From: Tetrapisispora phaffii CBS 4417
Lineage: Eukaryota; Ascomycota; Saccharomycetes; Saccharomycetales; Saccharomycetaceae
Length of the DNA stretch: 64,000 nucleotides
Assembly (NCBI RefSeq): GCF_000236905.1
Contig: NC_016526.1
Coordinates: 124,001-188,000, forward strand
Direction: 5' to 3'
Shown piece after piece: positions 59,625 to 64,000 of the stretch. Each line of letters opens with the position of its first letter. Position 1 is the first letter of the stretch. A model generated the notes under the pieces. It was not told where the DNA came from. It saw only the letters and a list, made by a program, of their open reading frames with translations, and made no database searches. A program made the translations under genes and the position numbers.

Positions 59625-60767
59625 TTACTTCTGTTGATGTTGCGTATCATCGGATTTGTCTATCATTGCTTGTAATTTCCCAAATATTTTGTCTCTGTGA
59701 ATCGCCACGGGATCATCTTCATCACTTTTAAAAAATATGCTTCTTTTAATAGAAGGCTCGTTTTTAGCATAGTAATCTGTATTATTTCCTTCATAATCAT
59801 ACTCATTATCCTGATAACCGTATTCATAATCCGCTTCATTGTCAGCGTAATCATCATCTTCTTCTTCTTCATTAATTTTATCTAAATCTATAAAATTGCT
59901 TGTATTTATAGAGTTTAAGATATCTGCACTTGCACCAAACTTGTCAAACAAATCTGAGAAATCATCTTTCATGACATTGATAACCTCATTAGCATCATCA
60001 TATCCATATTGCTCTTCAGGATCAAAGTCCTGTTTTCTATATTCATTCAGATATTTTATTTCACTTTCTATCTCTTTGTAATCTACATCACTACCGAAAA
60101 GTATTGATCTATCATCATCCTCATCCTCTGGATAATCATTTCTATAGAAATTTTCACTATTTGAGTCATCATCTATAGGAAATTGATCTTCCGTGTCAGA
60201 TTTTTCATCGTTAATAAGTTCAACATCAATGTTGACAATCTTTACATGACCTAATTTTGTATCGGGAGGTATTTCCTTTTCATTTAACGGTTCTAAATGG
60301 TATATATCATATACATAATCTTGACTTGGTAAACTTAGTACTGTAGCAGACTCGCCCTTAAAATGTTTCCTACTAGGTTTTTTCTTTCTAGTTTCTCCGT
60401 TTGATTGATCCGTATTTAACGCTAAGTAATCATTTAGCATTTTAGAAATCTCATTTGGTAATGTATTCGGAAGCGTGTTCTCATTCTTTAGATTATTTGG
60501 ATCGTTTACCTGTTCATTTGCTTCGGAATGACGACGTTTTTTATTGTGCGTTTCTAAAATAAAGTGCCTCTGATCATCATGATTACTCAATTTTAAAAGA
60601 GGTGTATCATCATTATTATCTTCAAACTTATTGAGTATAACTGTAGCAGTATTTTTATAGATAAATTTCCCTGTCTTAGATCTTTTATTCTCATCAATCA
60701 GTAATGCACCTACAGGCTCTTCATCTCTTCTACGTTTCACTCTGATAAATTCAGGATTTGAAGTCAT
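59625..60767 (-). CDS. IWR1: RNA polymerase II nuclear-import adaptor Iwr1
   Basis: 380 residues (S. cerevisiae Iwr1, 353). N-terminal NPEFIRVKRRRDEEPVGALLIDE is the family signature and includes the bipartite-like basic import signal. A central conserved block (YVYDIYHLE) and acidic C-terminal stretches (DEDDDRSILFGSDVDYKEIE, YADNEADYEYGYQDNEYDYEGN) match the Iwr1 domain. It binds assembled Pol II in the cytoplasm and brings it into the nucleus. The frame is open upstream to a TTG (60836); the ATG at 60767 (MTSNPEFIRVKRR) is chosen. Confidence 0.93.
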   Translation of the reverse strand: MTSNPEFIRVKRRRDEEPVGALLIDENKRSKTGKFIYKNTATVILNKFEDNNDDTPLLKLSNHDDQRHFILETHNKKRRHSEANEQVNDPNNLKNENTLPNTLPNEISKMLNDYLALNTDQSNGETRKKKPSRKHFKGESATVLSLPSQDYVYDIYHLEPLNEKEIPPDTKLGHVKIVNIDVELINDEKSDTEDQFPIDDDSNSENFYRNDYPEDEDDDRSILFGSDVDYKEIESEIKYLNEYRKQDFDPEEQYGYDDANEVINVMKDDFSDLFDKFGASADILNSINTSNFIDLDKINEEEEDDDYADNEADYEYGYQDNEYDYEGNNTDYYAKNEPSIKRSIFFKSDEDDPVAIHRDKIFGKLQAMIDKSDDTQHQQK

Positions 60768-61170
60768 TATTGATTGAGAATTTGTGAATACTAAAACTAT
60801 GAATTCACTTTCTGGTGCTTTTAGTTTTAAAAACAATAAATACTTGTTTGTTATAGATATTAGTTAAATAATTATGGTGGCCATAATAATGATAATATGT
60901 TTCTAATATTGATTATTGCAATTTTTTATGTCCACATTACCCGAAGATAGTAAGTGACACAAATAACTTTTCAGGATTAATTAATTCGTGACACTAGTGT
61001 AGCTTGGGATCAACATAATTGAATTATTCATATTAAATAATGATACTTAAGTTATTATTATTGACTATTCGTTTTGTCTTATTTTATAAATTAATTTTAG
61101 GTCTAAGTCTTGCTCAGTAGAATGCTTCTCCCATTACCTAAATATAAATTTGTTGCAAAACTCAATAAGA
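60768..61170. other. Divergent promoter IWR1/YDL114W
   Basis: AT-rich; it contains a small inverted repeat ATTATGG-TGG-CCATAAT (60871-60887). Nothing else was recognised. Confidence 0.5.
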
Positions 61171-61989
61171 ATGGCAAAAATATTACCGGAGAAGAGTTCA
61201 AATAATGTTGCCGTTGTTACTGGTGGTAGTGGTGGGCTTGGGTTTCAGTTGGCACTATCATTGGCTAGCTATTATGTTACGGTAATTTGTTTAGACATGT
61301 TTATCCCAGTTATCCAAAATTATGAAAATATCAATTTTTACAAATGTGACATTAGTAATTTTGAAGAGGTCAAAAAGATGAAACAGTGTATTAATCAGAG
61401 GTATGGAACAGTAAATATTTTAGTAAACAATGCAGGTATTACAGAAATAAGTGAATTAGTTAATGTTCCTGAATTACGTATACACACTGTTTTACAAGTT
61501 AATTTAATTGGGCCATGTATTACGACGCAAATATTTTTGAACGATATTCTTCAATCAAAGAAAGGTGCAATAATAAATATATCTTCAGTACTCGGAATAA
61601 TTACACCGGCGAGATTGACTTCCTATGGGGCTTCAAAATCTGGTTTGATATGTTTCCACAGATGCCTTGAAAGGAATTTACGAGCCAATTTAGAGCTTCA
61701 AAGATCAAAAAATAAAATTAAAATGATACTTGTATGTCCTGGAAAAATTCAAACAGAACTTTTTATTAATGTAAAGACACCATCTTCACTCATTGCCCCG
61801 GATATTGATCCTAAAAAACTAGCTAACCAGGTTGTTAAGACTCTATTCGAGTCTCCGTTACCTTTTGTTACTATTATGATGCCATATTACTCTAATTTAA
61901 TTCCAACAATAATGAAACTTAATACCAGTTATATACATATATTAAAATATTTAAGTGGAATGAATGCTGCTACAAAAAACCAAAAGTAA
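61171..61989 (+). CDS. Short-chain dehydrogenase, YDL114W type
   Basis: 272 residues (S. cerevisiae YDL114W, 308). A classical SDR: cofactor loop VVTGGSGGLGFQ, NNAG after residue 90, catalytic Ser in NISSVLG and YGASK (Tyr/Lys pair). LDMF at the end of strand beta-2 suggests NAD preference, as an Asp there binds the ribose of NAD. The substrate is unknown, also for S. cerevisiae. The C-terminal tail is hydrophobic and may touch membranes. The frame begins at a TTG (61150); the first ATG at 61171 is chosen. It is divergent from IWR1 as YDL114W-YDL115C. Confidence 0.9.
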   Translation: MAKILPEKSSNNVAVVTGGSGGLGFQLALSLASYYVTVICLDMFIPVIQNYENINFYKCDISNFEEVKKMKQCINQRYGTVNILVNNAGITEISELVNVPELRIHTVLQVNLIGPCITTQIFLNDILQSKKGAIINISSVLGIITPARLTSYGASKSGLICFHRCLERNLRANLELQRSKNKIKMILVCPGKIQTELFINVKTPSSLIAPDIDPKKLANQVVKTLFESPLPFVTIMMPYYSNLIPTIMKLNTSYIHILKYLSGMNAATKNQK

Positions 61990-62098
61990 CTAAAGAATAG
62001 ACATTTTATTGGCTGTGCTAATTGTAAAATATATATTAAATGATATATATATGAATAATTGCTTATCCATGTCCAAATCTAATTTAAGTAATGCAGAA

Positions 62099-62899
62099 TT
62101 ATGAGCTTTCTAACGCAGTTAAAACAGCAGCTGCATTTTCTTCTATCAATTTAAGACCTTTTTGAAGTAAAGTAGGATCGAAACCTTTAGAGTAAGAATT
62201 ATTCAATGTTAAGGTTCTTATTGGGCTTCTTATTTTCCCATCCAACCATGTAACAATTATTGCATTATCACATACCTCTGACTCATTTGCATCTGGATCA
62301 ACAATTAAATTATTACCAACAATAGCTAGAAGAAAAACTAATGGAGATTTTAATTTTAAGTTTACTAAGTCATAATCATCAAACATAGGTAATTCTTCAA
62401 CTTTCAAATCATCGAAACTTGATATAAGTTTCGGTAGTGTAGTTGTATTTAATGCTGAAAACATAGCAAATGATATAAGTGATGCTGGATTGCAATTTGA
62501 AGAAATAACCAATATATCAATAAATATTTTAAAGCTATACCTTTCAGTCAATTGAAGACGGGAATGCTCAAACCCTGGCCCTGATTTTAAGACCTTATTT
62601 AATAAAGACATCAAAGTTTCAACCTGTGGAGAATCTGTTCTCTCTCCAGCAATATCCAAATCGACTTGGATCAATTCTTCGTCACTCAAAGTGTGATCGA
62701 TGACTTTGGCCTTTACACTAACAATACACTCACTACCGTCGCCAGAAATAATTCTGGAAGAACCATTAGAACTTGGTAAAAAATCTGTAGATACTTCGAT
62801 AGGTCTGAATTGATGAGGCTTCCGGCCATCTGGTCTGATGGAAGGCGAAGCTGTTAACGAATCATATAAATACGATTTTTCTGCAATTGACAATGTCAT
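62099..62899 (-). CDS. RRP42: Exosome core subunit Rrp42
   Basis: 266 residues (S. cerevisiae 265). An RNase PH-like fold; TASPSIRPDGRKPHQFRPIEV and LPSSNGSSRIISGDGSECIVSVKAKVID are distinctive. One of the six ring proteins of the nine-subunit exosome, catalytically inactive in eukaryotes, structural for 3'-5' RNA processing and decay. An exact PAC motif at 63077-63084 lies 178 bp upstream, as expected for an rRNA-processing gene. Convergent with YDL114W. Confidence 0.96.
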   Translation of the reverse strand: MTLSIAEKSYLYDSLTASPSIRPDGRKPHQFRPIEVSTDFLPSSNGSSRIISGDGSECIVSVKAKVIDHTLSDEELIQVDLDIAGERTDSPQVETLMSLLNKVLKSGPGFEHSRLQLTERYSFKIFIDILVISSNCNPASLISFAMFSALNTTTLPKLISSFDDLKVEELPMFDDYDLVNLKLKSPLVFLLAIVGNNLIVDPDANESEVCDNAIIVTWLDGKIRSPIRTLTLNNSYSKGFDPTLLQKGLKLIEENAAAVLTALESS

Positions 62900-63285
62900 T
62901 CTTCTCTATGACAATATGTATATTTGGTGAACACAAAACTTTTTAATATTATGCACTTAAGGTGATATTAACTAATACTGGCTGCCAAATGTTAATACTC
63001 CTATATCTTTATTTTTAATGACTTATGTATCTTTCTCTCAGTCTATAAGTTCATCTAATTTGGAATATTTGATATTCTCATCGCCAGAAAAAATATTCAA
63101 TTTTTTATATTTCAAATTAATATCCGTAGCAAGAGGCTTTCAATAAGGTATAAGGCCCATGAAAAATTTAATATGTATAAATATAAAAAGCATTATTGAT
63201 GACAGTGCATTAAATGATGGTAATTATCATAAAAAGTTATTGATTACTTGTTTAATAAAAATAAATATTTATATTATTAACGTAA
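62900..63285. other. RRP42 promoter
   Basis: AT-rich spacer with a PAC motif (CTCATCGC, 63077-63084) and A/T tracts around it. The far end is the 3' flank of the partial gene at the window edge. Confidence 0.6.
63077..63084. promoter_or_regulatory. PAC motif, RRP42 promoter
   Basis: CTCATCGC, an exact PAC, 178 bp from the RRP42 ATG. Confidence 0.7.
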
Positions 63286-64000
63286 TTACAAGTTATTATA
63301 TAAACTATCTTGTAGTTTCTGAATTTCTTTTGTAAGTTCTACAACGAATGCATCCCTTGTTGAATCATTCTCTACAAGATGACGTTCTTCTAAAGTACTA
63401 GGAACGACCTTGGATTTAAGGAATTTAGGATGTGTCAAAAAATGCTTGAAAGCTAAATTCAATCGTCTTTTATCGTCGTCATTGTCTAGACCTATGATTA
63501 GTTCGACTTCGGAGATTCCACTAGATTTGTTGGTGGCCGTCTTTCCTGATTCAGATAAGAATTTCTTGTAATTAAGCTCGTTTAGCATCTTTTGTAGTAA
63601 AATTAATTGAGAAGTCTCTCTAATTACTGCAGACGATATATTTAAGTTTCTGTAGCACCAGCTTGAAGTTGTATCCTTGATTTGATTCGTAAAATAAGAT
63701 ACGAACAAACATGATTCAGCCAGTACCTTATAGCCAAACAAGCTAATCAATACTAGTATGATGGACAATAATCCGTGACTCCATATGTTATGTAACTTAA
63801 TTTTAGTTTCCGGTTTCAAAGAGCCTTGTTGAATTGCCACAGATATTGGACTTTCTAACAATACTGCAAATAGTCCGTTGAAAATAAAAACTTTGGCAAT
63901 TTCTGCTACAGAACATAGTTCAGCGATGAAGTTCAATGCTATGGATCCAAGAACCGGTTCTTCATCATACTTAAATAAGTGAGAACTAGAGTAAGTATTG
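63286..64000 (-). CDS. Unidentified membrane protein, C-terminal part (cut by window edge)
   Basis: An open frame of 237 codons runs from the right edge of the window to a stop at 63286; the true start lies outside, since no ATG near 63936 is in frame (that codon is TTG). The visible part has two hydrophobic stretches (AKVFIFNGLFAVLLESPISVAI and SHGLLSIILVLISLFGY) followed by a charged, helical tail. I do not recognise the family with confidence. In S. cerevisiae, YDL109C (a DUF676 lipase, paralog of ROG1) lies just beyond RRP42 in this orientation, so the C-terminus of such a lipase is one possibility; a peroxisome-type membrane protein is another. Confidence 0.6.
   Translation of the reverse strand, partial: NTYSSSHLFKYDEEPVLGSIALNFIAELCSVAEIAKVFIFNGLFAVLLESPISVAIQQGSLKPETKIKLHNIWSHGLLSIILVLISLFGYKVLAESCLFVSYFTNQIKDTTSSWCYRNLNISSAVIRETSQLILLQKMLNELNYKKFLSESGKTATNKSSGISEVELIIGLDNDDDKRRLNLAFKHFLTHPKFLKSKVVPSTLEERHLVENDSTRDAFVVELTKEIQKLQDSLYNNL

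Overview
This is a stretch of budding-yeast nuclear chromosome (Saccharomycetaceae): AT-rich, about 2 kb per gene, no visible introns, and almost every long reading frame is a recognisable one-to-one counterpart of a Saccharomyces cerevisiae gene. I support 33 protein-coding genes (two cut by the window edges), one possible small gene, and many promoter and structured non-coding elements. No tRNA, rRNA, transposon, LTR, centromere or CRISPR array could be recognised.

Gene order is the strongest clue to the lineage. Genes that sit on two different S. cerevisiae chromosomes are interleaved here. Left block (0-21.4 kb): MOD5, YTM1, FSF1, VPH1, PAC1, HRK1, PNT1, RBL2, DSE3 (all chr XV) mixed with DML1, MGL2, ERG12 (chr XIII). 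Middle block (21.8-34 kb): AIM19, a KTR5/KTR7 gene and CAB2 (chr IX) mixed with histones H3/H4, CRZ1 and SAM50 (chr XIV), plus TRM12 (chr XIII). Right block (34.9-64 kb): UBP1, EXP1, CYK3, IWR1, YDL114W, RRP42 (chr IV) mixed with AMS1, CDC43, PEX14, NUT1, INO80, RPL9 (chr VII), plus PBI2 (chr XIV). This is the pattern of the ancestral order before the whole-genome duplication. Because several expected genes are absent (for example LYS5, NUP84, ARO2, ATG20, TRM3, SSN8, SDS3), I infer one sister track of an early-diverging post-duplication yeast such as Vanderwaltozyma or Tetrapisispora; a pre-duplication genus is not excluded.

Functionally this is a housekeeping region: tRNA modification (MOD5, TRM12), ribosome assembly and structure (YTM1, RPL9), RNA decay (RRP42), chromatin and transcription (H3/H4, INO80, NUT1, CRZ1, IWR1), isoprenoid synthesis and use (ERG12, MOD5, CDC43), microtubule/dynein function (PAC1, RBL2), mitochondrial membranes (FSF1, PNT1, SAM50, AIM19), vacuole (VPH1, PBI2, AMS1), peroxisome (PEX14), secretory pathway (KTR, EXP1, UBP1) and cytokinesis (CYK3, DSE3). 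Several RNA-related genes carry PAC and RRPE promoter motifs.

The least explained material is intergenic: (1) an excess of perfect inverted repeats with small loops, the best having 15-bp arms and a 2-nt centre in the YTM1-FSF1 gap, where S. cerevisiae carries the snoRNA gene snR8; (2) an ~800-bp GC island of up to 75% GC before CRZ1; (3) four ACCCG motifs spaced 20-21 bp apart between ERG12 and VPH1; (4) a cluster of Tbf1-type motifs in the 2.1-kb INO80-CYK3 gap, which may mark an unannotated small RNA gene.
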